From positions 1-7,734 of the forward strand of contig JAJZYI010000162.1 of the NCBI GenBank assembly GCA_021798135.1: a stretch of DNA of 7,734 nucleotides. The letters are read 5' to 3'. Shown here piece by piece: positions 1 to 6,148 of the stretch; the first letter of the stretch is position 1, and each line of letters opens with the position of its first letter. Source of the DNA: Actinomycetes bacterium (lineage in GTDB: Bacteria; Actinomycetota; Acidimicrobiia; Acidimicrobiales; UBA8190). The position numbers were made by a program, and so were the translations under genes. Below the pieces are notes generated by a model. It did not search any database. It had not been told where the DNA came from and saw nothing but the letters and a program-made list of their open reading frames with translations.

Positions 1-893
1 CAGTCGCCCGCAGCCGCGCCGCCCTCGACCTGGGTGCCTCGGTCGGCGCCCTGGGCGTGGTGCCCCCCGAGCGGGCGGCCGCGGCGCGGCGGGCGGCCCG
101 CCGCCTCGCCCAGCGGGCGGAGGCGCTCCGTCCGGACACCACGGTGGCCGTCGCCACCGCGGCGCTGCGCGACGCGGCGAACGGCGCCGCCGTGGCCGAA
201 GGGCTCGCCGAGGTGATCGGCGTGCCCGTCCGGCTCGTCGACGGGCGCGAGGAGGCGAGGCTGTGCTTCGTCGGCCAGGTGGCGGCCGTGTGGACGCCAC
301 CTGGACCTGCGATCGGCGTGGACCTGGGAGGCGGCAGCACGGAGATGGCCGTCGGGCTCGGCCACCGCCTGCTCGCGGCGCACAGCGTCCCCGTCGGGGC
401 CACCCGGCTCCGGGGCGAGCTCGGCGAGGTCGACGTCCTGGCGGAGGCCGGGCGCCGGGCGGTGGCCGAGCGGGTGCGCCGTGCCGTCGGCGGGTGGCCC
501 GAGGTCGTCGACGGCCTGGGTGCCGACCGGTCCCGGCTCGTCGCCAGCGGCGGGACCGTGCGTGCCCTCGCCCGGCTGGCCACCGCCCGGGCACACCCCG
601 GCGGCGCAGCACGGGCCTCGGTCAACCAGGTCGAGCTGGCCGCCGGCCAGCTCGACGAGCTCGCCGACCTGCTGGCCGGGCTCGACCTGGACCGGCGCCT
701 GGCGCTGCCCGGCATGCCGAGCCGACGCGCCCGGTCCATCGCCTACGGCGCCGCGGCGCTGCACGCTCTCGTCCAGGAGCTCGGCGCCGGCCGGGTGGTG
801 GTGAGCGAATGGGGGCTGCGCGAGGGGGCGATCCTCGACGCCGTGCGCCCGGCGGTCAGCGTGGACGGCGCCGCCGGCGACGCCTCGGCCTGA
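1..893 (+). CDS. Ppx/GppA-family exopolyphosphatase / pppGpp phosphatase, 5'-truncated by the window edge
   Basis: This family hydrolyses terminal phosphates of inorganic polyphosphate and/or the 5' phosphate of pppGpp in the cytosol, linking phosphate storage to the stringent response. The reading frame is open from base 3, giving 296 visible residues up to TGA at 891-893. In that numbering one sees VATAALRDAANG (50-61), the GREEAR segment (about 81-86) carrying the family's catalytic glutamate, and the phosphate-binding loop GVDLGGGSTE (about 105-114). Next come SVPVGATRL, SGGTVRALARL and the C-terminal SEWGLREGAIL motif. The missing part should be about 30 residues, including the first ATPase-fold phosphate loop (the D-x-G-T/S-N-S region). 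The GTG at 57 is not the start, because family-like residues (LDLGASVGALGVVPPE) run upstream of it. The sequence cannot separate exopolyphosphatase from pppGpp phosphatase activity. The gene converges on the zinc-ribbon gene. Confidence 0.9.
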   Translation, partial: VARSRAALDLGASVGALGVVPPERAAAARRAARRLAQRAEALRPDTTVAVATAALRDAANGAAVAEGLAEVIGVPVRLVDGREEARLCFVGQVAAVWTPPGPAIGVDLGGGSTEMAVGLGHRLLAAHSVPVGATRLRGELGEVDVLAEAGRRAVAERVRRAVGGWPEVVDGLGADRSRLVASGGTVRALARLATARAHPGGAARASVNQVELAAGQLDELADLLAGLDLDRRLALPGMPSRRARSIAYGAAALHALVQELGAGRVVVSEWGLREGAILDAVRPAVSVDGAAGDASA

Positions 894-993
894 CCGGGGC
901 GACCCGGGGCGCTCGGGGTCCCGCCAGACGGGCCGCTGGCCGCCCGCCGGTTCGCAGATGCACGATGCCGACCGGTCGGAGCCGCCGTCGGCC

Positions 994-1025
994 GGGAGCC
1001 CGCCGGCGGCTGCCGGCGGGCTCCC
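994..1025. terminator. Perfect 14-bp inverted repeat between convergent genes, probable bidirectional terminator
   Basis: The left arm 994-1007 (gggagcccgccggc) is exactly complementary to the right arm 1012-1025 (gccggcgggctccc), with a 4-base loop at 1008-1011. It lies 100 bases after the ppx stop and 12 bases beyond the zinc-ribbon stop on the other strand, so it can end transcription from both sides. No clear T-tract follows on either strand. Intrinsic terminators lacking a U-tract are often proposed in GC-rich actinobacteria, so the role is inferred from position and stem strength. Confidence 0.6.
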
Positions 1026-1037
1026 TCGGCGGTGCCG

Positions 1038-1187
1038 CTACTTCTTGCCCAGGATGCGGTTCATCTTGGTGCCGCACGCCGGGCACGCGCCCTGAGCGGC
1101 GCGGCGGCCGTTGGCCAGCTCGACCTCCTGCCCGTCGAACTGCTTCTTCTCACGGCACTTCACGCAGTAGCCCTCGTACGACGCCAC
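1038..1187 (-). CDS. DUF5679-like mini zinc-ribbon protein, 49 aa
   Basis: A very small basic protein with two Cys-x-x-Cys knuckles: C8-V-K-C11 near the N-terminus and C35-P-A-C38 near the C-terminus, ending in the T-K-M-N-R-I-L-G-K-K tail. I recognise this layout (YxGYCVKC...CPxCGTxxNRILGK) from small actinobacterial proteins of the DUF5679 type. Their function is unknown; one structural zinc is the natural prediction. The start is GTG at 1185-1187, chosen because an AGGAGGAGGAG Shine-Dalgarno sequence lies 5 bases upstream and because the longer frame (to 1277) adds only Pro/Arg-rich residues unlike the family. It lies 40 bases downstream of the c-di-GMP gene on the same strand and may be co-transcribed with it, though the strong ribosome binding site allows independent translation. 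Confidence 0.85.
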   Translation of the reverse strand: MASYEGYCVKCREKKQFDGQEVELANGRRAAQGACPACGTKMNRILGKK

Positions 1188-1227
1188 GTCGCTCCTCCTC
1201 CTACGGGTCCCGCCCACGTCGGGACCG

Positions 1228-4200
1228 CTAGACGGTAGCGCCGGCTCCGGGCGGGGGGGCGGATGGTGCGCCGGCACCCGGCGGGACCGGCGCCTGGTGC
1301 AGGCCCTGCTCGGCGAACAGCCGGCGGACGTCGTCGGGCCGGAGCGGCGGGCTGAAGAAGAAGCCCTGGGCCGCGCTGCAGCCGCGCTGCGCGAGGATCC
1401 GGTGCTGGTGCAGGGTCTCCACGCCCTCGGCGACGACGTCGACGCCGAGCTCCCGTGCCATCGACACGATGCCCGAGACGAGCGCCGCGGACTCGTCGAA
1501 CGGCCCGAGGACCTGCACGAACGACTGGTGGATCTTGAGGGTCGACACCGGGAAGGCCGCCAGGCGGCCGAGCGCCGACTGGCCCGAGCCGAAGTCGTCG
1601 ACGGAGAACCGGACGCCGAGGCGCCGGAGCCGCTCGACGCCGTGCTCGACGGCGCCGGCCAGGTCGAGCACGACGCGCTCGGTCACCTCGAGCTCCAGCC
1701 GCTCCGGCGGGAAGCCGGTGTCGACCAGGGCCCTGGCGACGGCACCCACGAAGGCGTCGCCGGCCAGGTCCCTGGTCGACACGTTGACCGACAGCCGCAG
1801 GCCGGGCAGCCCCCAGGCGCCGACCTGGCGGCAGGCCTCGGCGACCACCCAGCTGTCGACGGCCACGATCAGCTCGGTGTCCTCGGCCAGGGGCACGAAC
1901 GCACCGGGCTCGAGCACGCCGCGCTCCGGGTGGTCCCAGCGGGCGAGCGCCTCCACCCCGATCACGTCGCCCGTGGCGAGGTCGACGTAGGGCTGGTACA
2001 CGAGGAAGAGCTCCCCGCGGTCGGCGGCGTGGGCCAGGTCGGCCACGAGCCGCTCGTCGGGCTGAGGACCGGCCCCGTCGCCGGGGTGGAACACCTGGAA
2101 GGTGTCCCGCCCGAGGCTCTTGGAGCGGTACATCGCCGCGTCGGACGCGGTCAGGAGCTGGTCGTAGCTGTCGCCGTGCTCCGGTGCCACGGCCACGCCG
2201 ATGGACGCGGAGGCGTACAGCTCCCGCCCGGCGATCCGGTACGGGGCCCGCAGCGCCTCGATGGCGCGGTGGGCCAGCTGCTGGACGACCTCGGCGTCGC
2301 CGAGGTTCGGCAGGAGCACGGCGAACTCGTCGCCACCCAGGCGCGCCACGGTGTCCTGGCTCCGGACCGTCTGGCAGAGCCGCCGGGCCACCTCCACGAT
2401 CAGCTCGTCGCCGGCCGCGTGCCCCAGCGTGTCGTTGACGTGCTTGAAGCGGTCGAGGTCGACGAAGAACATGCACAGCGGCTCGCCGGTGCGGCGGGCC
2501 CGGAGCAGCTCCTGGTTGACGCGGTCCTCGAGCAGGCGGCGGTTCGGGAGGCCGGTGAGGTCGTCATGCCACGCCATGTGGCTCACCTGCTCGAGCAGGC
2601 GCGTGTTGATGATGGCGGTGACGGCCTGCCCGGCGAGGCCGCCGAGGCGCTCCTGCAGGTCGCCGTCGTCGGCACGGTCGGCGGGGGCGCCGGCGCCGAT
2701 CTCGGCGGTCACGAGGCCCAGCAGCTCGCCCCCCGAGACGAGCGGGGCGATGGCCGCCGAGCGTGCGCCCGTGCCGTCGAACAGGGCGGCGAACTGGGGG
2801 TCGGTGTCGGTGCGCCGGACCACCACGACGCCGGGGCCGTGCACCAGCCGGACGGCGGCCTGGCGCTCGAGCGGCACCGGCGCGTCGAGCAGCGGCGTCA
2901 TCGGCGGGCCGACCGGCGAGGCGGGAGCCGCCCAGTGGGCCCGCCGGCGCAGGCAGCCGTCGGCGGCGTCCCACAGCCACACGGCCGAGCGCTGCGCCCC
3001 GGTGGCGGCGGGCACGGCGGCGGCGAGCGTCCTGGCGACGTCGTCGGACGTGGTGGCACGGGCGAGGGCGCGCGAGAAGTCGAGCAGGGCCCGGGCGGTG
3101 GCGTCGGACCGGCGGACCTCGTCGAGCGACGCGACGACGTCGAGGGCCGCGGCGGCGTAGTCCGCGTAGAGCGCCAGCGTCCGCCGCTCTTCGGCGAAGA
3201 ACCTGACGCCGTCGGGGAACACCGCGGCCAGCCGGCCGTAGGCCCGGCGCCGGGACGTGATGTCGACGATCAGGCGGGAGCCGTCGCGGTCGTCGGGGTC
3301 GTCGCCCAGCAGCTCGCCCGCCAGGGCGGCGGCCTCGGCGTCGTTGAACCCGTGGTGGTGCAGCCGTGGCGGCTCTCCCGGCGACGTCCGCACGACGAGC
3401 AGGTAGCGCGGGGCGTCGACGGCGTGGGCGGCGCGCTCGGTGATGCGCGACAGGACCGTGTCGATGTCGTCGGCCGCCAGGAGGTCGGCGGCCGACGAGT
3501 AGACGGCCTGGAGCTGCCCGGTCAGCTGCGCGACCTGGCGGCGCAGGTCCTCGGCCCGGGCCCGGTCGTCGGGCTGGGCAGGGGGGCGGTCGTGCGGTTC
3601 GGCGCGGGCCCGGTCGTCGGGCTGGGCAGGGGGGCGGTCGTGCGGTTCGGCCCGGGCCGGGCTCCCGGCGGCGTCGTGGTGCCACGCGCCTGCGGCCACG
3701 CCGGTCCGCTCGTGGGTGGGCGCCGACCGCCGGTGCTGCCCCCACGACACGCTGTACAGGCAGCAGTGGCCGCCGTCGGCCTGGCACTCGGGCTCCACCA
3801 CCTCGGCGGGTTCCAGGCCGAAGAGCACCGGCACCTGCGACAGCAGGCCCGCCGTGACGTCGCACAGGCAGCGCTCCCGTCGGAAGCCGGCTCGCGTGGT
3901 GGCGCGCACGACGGCGTGGGAGTCGCCCAGCTCGAGCGTCTCGACGGCGGTGACGGTGGAGAACTTGGCCAGCGCCGCTGCCACGTTCCGCAGCAGCTCG
4001 CCCGGGGAGCCGAGCGAGCGCAGCAGGCTCGCCACGTTGGTGCCGTCGTGCTGGCGGAGCATCTCCTCGCCGACCCTCCGGCCCACGGCCGGGTCGCCGA
4101 CGACGGCTGCCGCCGCGTGGAACAGCCGCACCGCCTCGTCGTGGGTGCTCCAGCCGGCGGCGTCCTCGACGGCTGCCGTGCCCCGGCGCTCGCCGGCGGC

Positions 4201-4332
4201 GGCCAGCATGCGGGCGATCCCGTCCTCGCCGGCGCACTGCCGGACGTAGCGGACGAGGACGCTCGTGACGGCGCCGGACACGTCCTGGCGCGCGCCACCG
4301 CTCCCGGGCGCAGGGGCCGCGGTGCTCGTCAT
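1228..4332 (-). CDS. Cytosolic multi-sensor GGDEF-EAL c-di-GMP turnover protein, 1034 aa
   Basis: Predicted to make and/or degrade cyclic di-GMP. Residues 20-197 form an N-terminal sensor ending in C183-x6-C190-C191-L-Y, like the Cys motif of V4R/XylR-N ligand-binding domains; C155 and C157 are also present. A low-complexity linker (about 200-260) contains two 16-residue repeats and leads into a short helix (about 261-280). GAF-like domains follow at about 281-400 and 411-577. The GGDEF domain (about 583-750) has an intact GGDEF motif (666-670), MFFVDLDRFK, and an RxxD inhibitory site (RSQD, 657-660) five residues before it, so cyclase activity and product inhibition are plausible. The EAL domain (about 767-1005) keeps E794-A-L, N850, E882-V-T-E885, D912-D913-F-G, K933, E969-G-V-E972-T and Q989-G. 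It has H935 where KID is usual and Q918 in the DFGxGY loop. No membrane segment or signal peptide is seen. The ATG at 4330-4332 has GAGGG about 12 bases upstream, a rather long spacing, so the start is moderately sure. Confidence 0.92.
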   Translation of the reverse strand: MTSTAAPAPGSGGARQDVSGAVTSVLVRYVRQCAGEDGIARMLAAAGERRGTAAVEDAAGWSTHDEAVRLFHAAAAVVGDPAVGRRVGEEMLRQHDGTNVASLLRSLGSPGELLRNVAAALAKFSTVTAVETLELGDSHAVVRATTRAGFRRERCLCDVTAGLLSQVPVLFGLEPAEVVEPECQADGGHCCLYSVSWGQHRRSAPTHERTGVAAGAWHHDAAGSPARAEPHDRPPAQPDDRARAEPHDRPPAQPDDRARAEDLRRQVAQLTGQLQAVYSSAADLLAADDIDTVLSRITERAAHAVDAPRYLLVVRTSPGEPPRLHHHGFNDAEAAALAGELLGDDPDDRDGSRLIVDITSRRRAYGRLAAVFPDGVRFFAEERRTLALYADYAAAALDVVASLDEVRRSDATARALLDFSRALARATTSDDVARTLAAAVPAATGAQRSAVWLWDAADGCLRRRAHWAAPASPVGPPMTPLLDAPVPLERQAAVRLVHGPGVVVVRRTDTDPQFAALFDGTGARSAAIAPLVSGGELLGLVTAEIGAGAPADRADDGDLQERLGGLAGQAVTAIINTRLLEQVSHMAWHDDLTGLPNRRLLEDRVNQELLRARRTGEPLCMFFVDLDRFKHVNDTLGHAAGDELIVEVARRLCQTVRSQDTVARLGGDEFAVLLPNLGDAEVVQQLAHRAIEALRAPYRIAGRELYASASIGVAVAPEHGDSYDQLLTASDAAMYRSKSLGRDTFQVFHPGDGAGPQPDERLVADLAHAADRGELFLVYQPYVDLATGDVIGVEALARWDHPERGVLEPGAFVPLAEDTELIVAVDSWVVAEACRQVGAWGLPGLRLSVNVSTRDLAGDAFVGAVARALVDTGFPPERLELEVTERVVLDLAGAVEHGVERLRRLGVRFSVDDFGSGQSALGRLAAFPVSTLKIHQSFVQVLGPFDESAALVSGIVSMARELGVDVVAEGVETLHQHRILAQRGCSAAQGFFFSPPLRPDDVRRLFAEQGLHQAPVPPGAGAPSAPPPGAGATV
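1318..2034 (-). other. EAL (c-di-GMP phosphodiesterase) domain with altered KID and loop-6 motifs
   Basis: This part encodes residues about 767-1005 of the 1034-residue protein. EAL, NVS, EVTER, DDFG, EGVET and QGFFF are all present. The conserved KID motif reads K-I-H (H935, codon at 1528-1530) and the loop after DDFG reads G-S-G-Q-S-A instead of the usual G-T/S-G-Y/F-S-S/A. Most metal and catalytic positions survive, so the domain could be active, weakened, or a c-di-GMP or GTP sensor. Confidence 0.8.
3551..3658. repeat. 48-bp in-frame tandem repeat, about 2.25 copies
   Basis: The unit starting at 3561 (cccggtcgtcgggctgggca...) recurs exactly 48 bases later at 3609. The periodicity extends from 3551 to 3658 with a single variable base (C at 3556, G at 3604, C at 3652). 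On the minus strand it encodes two copies of the 16-residue unit EPHDRPPAQPDDRARA in the linker between the sensor and GAF domains of the c-di-GMP protein. Because 48 is a multiple of three, gain or loss of a unit keeps the frame. Confidence 0.95.
3733..4332 (-). other. N-terminal V4R/XylR-N-like sensor region of the c-di-GMP protein
   Basis: This part encodes residues 1-200. After a disordered Ala/Gly/Pro start, residues about 20-150 look helical (VTSVLVRYVRQ..., RRVGEEMLRQHDGTNVASLLRSLGSPGELL). The end carries ERCLCDV and ECQADGGHCCLYSVSW, a Cys-x6-Cys pair followed by alternating hydrophobics as in V4R-type domains, which bind small hydrophobic molecules or metal centres. The domain name is a pattern-based guess; the ligand is unknown. 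Confidence 0.5.
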
Positions 4333-4371
4333 CGTCGGTGCAACCCTCGGGCCAGCGACGTCGTGGCCGCG

Positions 4372-4377
4372 ATCCTA
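4372..4377 (-). promoter_or_regulatory. Candidate -10 box for the c-di-GMP gene
   Basis: The minus strand reads TAGGAT here, which fits the actinobacterial TAnnnT -10 consensus, 39 bases before the ATG. No convincing -35 hexamer is found 16-19 bases upstream. This is a weak call from position and one hexamer. Confidence 0.3.
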
Positions 4378-4467
4378 CCGACATGCGGGAGCGCTTGTTG
4401 TGGACGCGTTGGCCGTGGGCCGCGCCACGCCGGGGCCCGGTGGGGCCGGCCCGTCGTGCCCGCCCGT

Positions 4468-4525
4468 GTCGGTTGCCCGTCGCGGTGCCCGCCCGGGTCG
4501 GTTGCCCGTCGCGGTGCCCGCCCGG
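4468..4525. repeat. 29-bp tandem direct repeat, two exact copies plus a degenerate partial
   Basis: The 29-base unit beginning gtcggttgcccgtcgcggtg occupies 4468-4496 and is repeated exactly at 4497-4525, with no spacer. The preceding 4451-4467 (ccgtcgtgcccgcccgt) resembles the end of a third copy with a 3-base deletion. It lies in noncoding DNA about 110 bases upstream of the tig start. The unit length is not a multiple of three, consistent with it being untranslated. A binding-site duplication or simple slippage product are both possible. Confidence 0.93.
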
Positions 4526-4619
4526 CGGTGCGCCGGCCTTGGTGGGTGGGCCGCCCGGCCGTCGGGCCGGCGCTGGGCCCGGCGACGGCGGGTTGGTCGG
4601 TGGGGCCCCCGATGCCCGG

Positions 4620-4625
4620 TACACT
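4620..4625 (+). promoter_or_regulatory. Candidate -10 box for the tig-clpP-clpX operon
   Basis: TACACT matches TAnnnT and ends 11 bases before the tig ATG. Transcription from it would start only about 0-6 bases before the ATG, giving a leaderless or nearly leaderless mRNA, which is common in actinobacteria. A TTGGTC hexamer lies upstream at 4593-4598, but the 21-base spacing is too long for a normal -35. Confidence 0.4.
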
Positions 4626-4636
4626 CGGGAACTCTT

Positions 4637-6148
4637 ATGCGAGCTACCGCCGAACCGGTCGACGGCAACCGGGTGCGCTTGTCGATCGAGGTCGACGCCG
4701 CCGAGGTCGATGCCGCCATGGCAGACACGATCCGCCGGCTGGGCCGACAGGTCCGGGTGCCGGGGTTCCGACCTGGCAAGGTTCCGCGCCAGGTGTTGGA
4801 GGCCCGCCTCGGCGGGGTCGCCGCGCTGCGCCAGCAGGCGGTCAGCGACCTGCTCCCGGACCTGTACGCCCAAGCCGTGGCCGACACCGAGGTCGATCCC
4901 ATCGCGCCGCCCGAGCTGGACGTGCACGGCGCCGACGGTTCGGGGCCCCTCACCGTCGACGCGGTCGTCGAGGTCCGGCCGACGGTGTCGGTGGCGGGCT
5001 ACCAGGGCCTGCAGGTCACGCTCCCGGCGCTCGCCGTCTCCGACGAGGAGGTCGAGCGCCAGGTCGACCGCCTGCGCGACCAGCACGGCGAGCTGGTCGC
5101 CGCCGAGCGGCCGGCGCGCGACGGCGACCACGTCACCATCGACCTGCACGGCAGCCGCCCCGGTGCCGACGACCTGGACGTCGAGGACTTCGTCTACGAG
5201 CTGGGGAGCGGCTCCGCGCTTCCCGGCCTGGACGACCAGCTCCGCGGGGCGAAGCCGGGCGACATCCTGACCTTCACCGTTCCGGCGGCCGGTCGCAGTG
5301 CGGAGGAGACCGGCGCGGGCGGGGAGCCCGGCGAGGGCGGGGAGACCGGCGAGGGCGCCGGGCAGGCCGACGAGCTCGCCGCCAGGGTCCTGGTGAAGGA
5401 GGTCCAGCAGAAGGTCCTTCCCGACGCCACGGACGACTGGGCGTCGGAGGCCTCGGAGTTCGACACGGTCGAGGAGCTGCGGGCCGACCTCCGGTCGCGC
5501 CTGGCCCGGTTCAAGCGCACCCAGGCGCGGCTGCTGCTGCGCGAGCGGGTCGCCGACGCGCTGGTGGAGCTGGTCGCCGACGACCCGCCGCAGACCCTGG
5601 TCGACGCCGAGGTCAACGAGCGGCTGCACGACCTGTCGCACCGGCTGGAGCAGCGGCACCTGACCCTGGCCCAGTTCCTTGCGGCGTCGGGCCAGGACGA
5701 GGACAGCCTGCTCGCCGAGCTGCGGGCGGAGGCAGCGCGCGCGGTCCGCCTGGACCTGGCGCTGCGGGCGGTGGCCGACGCCGAGGGCCTGCAGGTCTCC
5801 GAGGACGAGCTCGACGACGTGGTCGCCGACATGGCCCGCCAGGTCGGCTCCCGTCCGACCGACGTCCGGCAGCGCTTGGAGCGCGCGGGGCGGCTTCCCG
5901 CGGTACGCTCGGAACAGCGGAAGGCCAAGGCGCTGGCGTGGCTCGAGGAGCACGTGGATCTGGTGGACGAGGACGGGGCGCCGGTCTCCCGCGACGACCT
6001 GGACGTCGACGACCAGGCCGCGGCAGGTGGCTCGCCTGCCGCCGCGCTCGAGCCGGACGCCGACACGGCCGATGCCGACGGGGGCGCCGATGCCGAGCTC
6101 GTCGGCGAGCAACCACAACAGGATCAGAGCGTGGAGGTCGACTCGTGA
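4637..6148 (+). CDS. tig: Trigger factor, ribosome-associated chaperone and peptidyl-prolyl isomerase, 503 aa
   Basis: Binds the ribosome near the exit tunnel and shields nascent chains. The N-terminal ribosome-binding domain (about 1-115) contains the signature GFRPGKVP at 43-50, just where the family has it. The FKBP-type PPIase domain (about 150-257) shows DGDHVTIDLHG, FVYELGSGSALPGLDDQLRGAKPGD and ELAARVLVKEVQQKVLP. A Gly/Glu-rich insertion (about 219-246) interrupts it where most trigger factors have a short loop. The helical substrate-binding domain spans about 258-440 and is followed by an acidic, Ala/Asp-rich tail (441-503) that makes the protein longer than the roughly 430-460 residues usual for the family. 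The ATG at 4637 is chosen because MRATAEPVDGNRVRLSIEV is a typical trigger factor beginning. GGGA at 4627-4630 is only a weak ribosome binding site. It is the first gene of the tig-clpP-clpX unit. Confidence 0.97.
   Translation: MRATAEPVDGNRVRLSIEVDAAEVDAAMADTIRRLGRQVRVPGFRPGKVPRQVLEARLGGVAALRQQAVSDLLPDLYAQAVADTEVDPIAPPELDVHGADGSGPLTVDAVVEVRPTVSVAGYQGLQVTLPALAVSDEEVERQVDRLRDQHGELVAAERPARDGDHVTIDLHGSRPGADDLDVEDFVYELGSGSALPGLDDQLRGAKPGDILTFTVPAAGRSAEETGAGGEPGEGGETGEGAGQADELAARVLVKEVQQKVLPDATDDWASEASEFDTVEELRADLRSRLARFKRTQARLLLRERVADALVELVADDPPQTLVDAEVNERLHDLSHRLEQRHLTLAQFLAASGQDEDSLLAELRAEAARAVRLDLALRAVADAEGLQVSEDELDDVVADMARQVGSRPTDVRQRLERAGRLPAVRSEQRKAKALAWLEEHVDLVDEDGAPVSRDDLDVDDQAAAGGSPAAALEPDADTADADGGADAELVGEQPQQDQSVEVDS
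5291..5374 (+). other. Gly/Glu-rich insertion in the trigger factor PPIase domain
   Basis: Residues about 219-246 replace the short loop between the FTVP strand and the ELAARVLVKEV strand of the FKBP fold. The segment is low complexity (AEETGAGGEPGEGGETGEGA) and probably a flexible loop at the domain surface. The tandem repeat at 5318-5353 lies inside it. Confidence 0.75.
5318..5353. repeat. 18-bp in-frame tandem repeat in tig
   Basis: ggcggggagcccggcgag (5318-5335) is followed directly by ggcggggagaccggcgag (5336-5353), differing at one base. The copies encode GGEPGE and GGETGE. The preceding 18 bases (5300-5317) match at 14 of 18 positions and look like an older third copy. Confidence 0.85.

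Larger units (their letters stand above)
4333..4636. other. 304-base divergent intergenic region
   Basis: It separates the c-di-GMP gene (minus) from tig (plus) and must hold both promoters. Visible contents are a TAGGAT box on the minus strand at 4372-4377, a 29-bp tandem repeat at 4468-4525, a short hairpin (ccggcc, 4-base loop, ggccgg, 4555-4570) and a TACACT box just before tig. The tig reading frame stays open leftwards across this whole region, but that looks like a GC-content effect. No tRNA, riboswitch or small gene is recognised. Confidence 0.7.

Noticed and set aside
1188..1277. A longer zinc-ribbon protein starting at 1277
   Set aside because: The extra 30 residues do not resemble the family and would overlap the end of the c-di-GMP gene; the GTG at 1187 has the strong ribosome binding site.
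4451..4525. CRISPR-like array suggested by the 29-bp repeat length
   Set aside because: The copies abut with no spacers, only two are intact, and no cas gene is present.
4265..4636. A 124-residue N-terminal extension of trigger factor
   Set aside because: The frame is open, but the translation is Pro/Arg/Gly-rich, crosses the 29-bp repeat and overlaps the divergent gene. The family N-terminus begins at the ATG at 4637.
4333..4636. A tRNA or structured RNA in the gap before tig
   Set aside because: No T-loop or cloverleaf pattern is found on either strand; only short GC-rich hairpins typical of the base composition.
2564..6118. Minus-strand open frame of 1184 codons opposite tig
   Set aside because: Low-complexity Arg/Gly/Pro/Ala translation with no motifs, overlapping tig, which has unmistakable family signatures.
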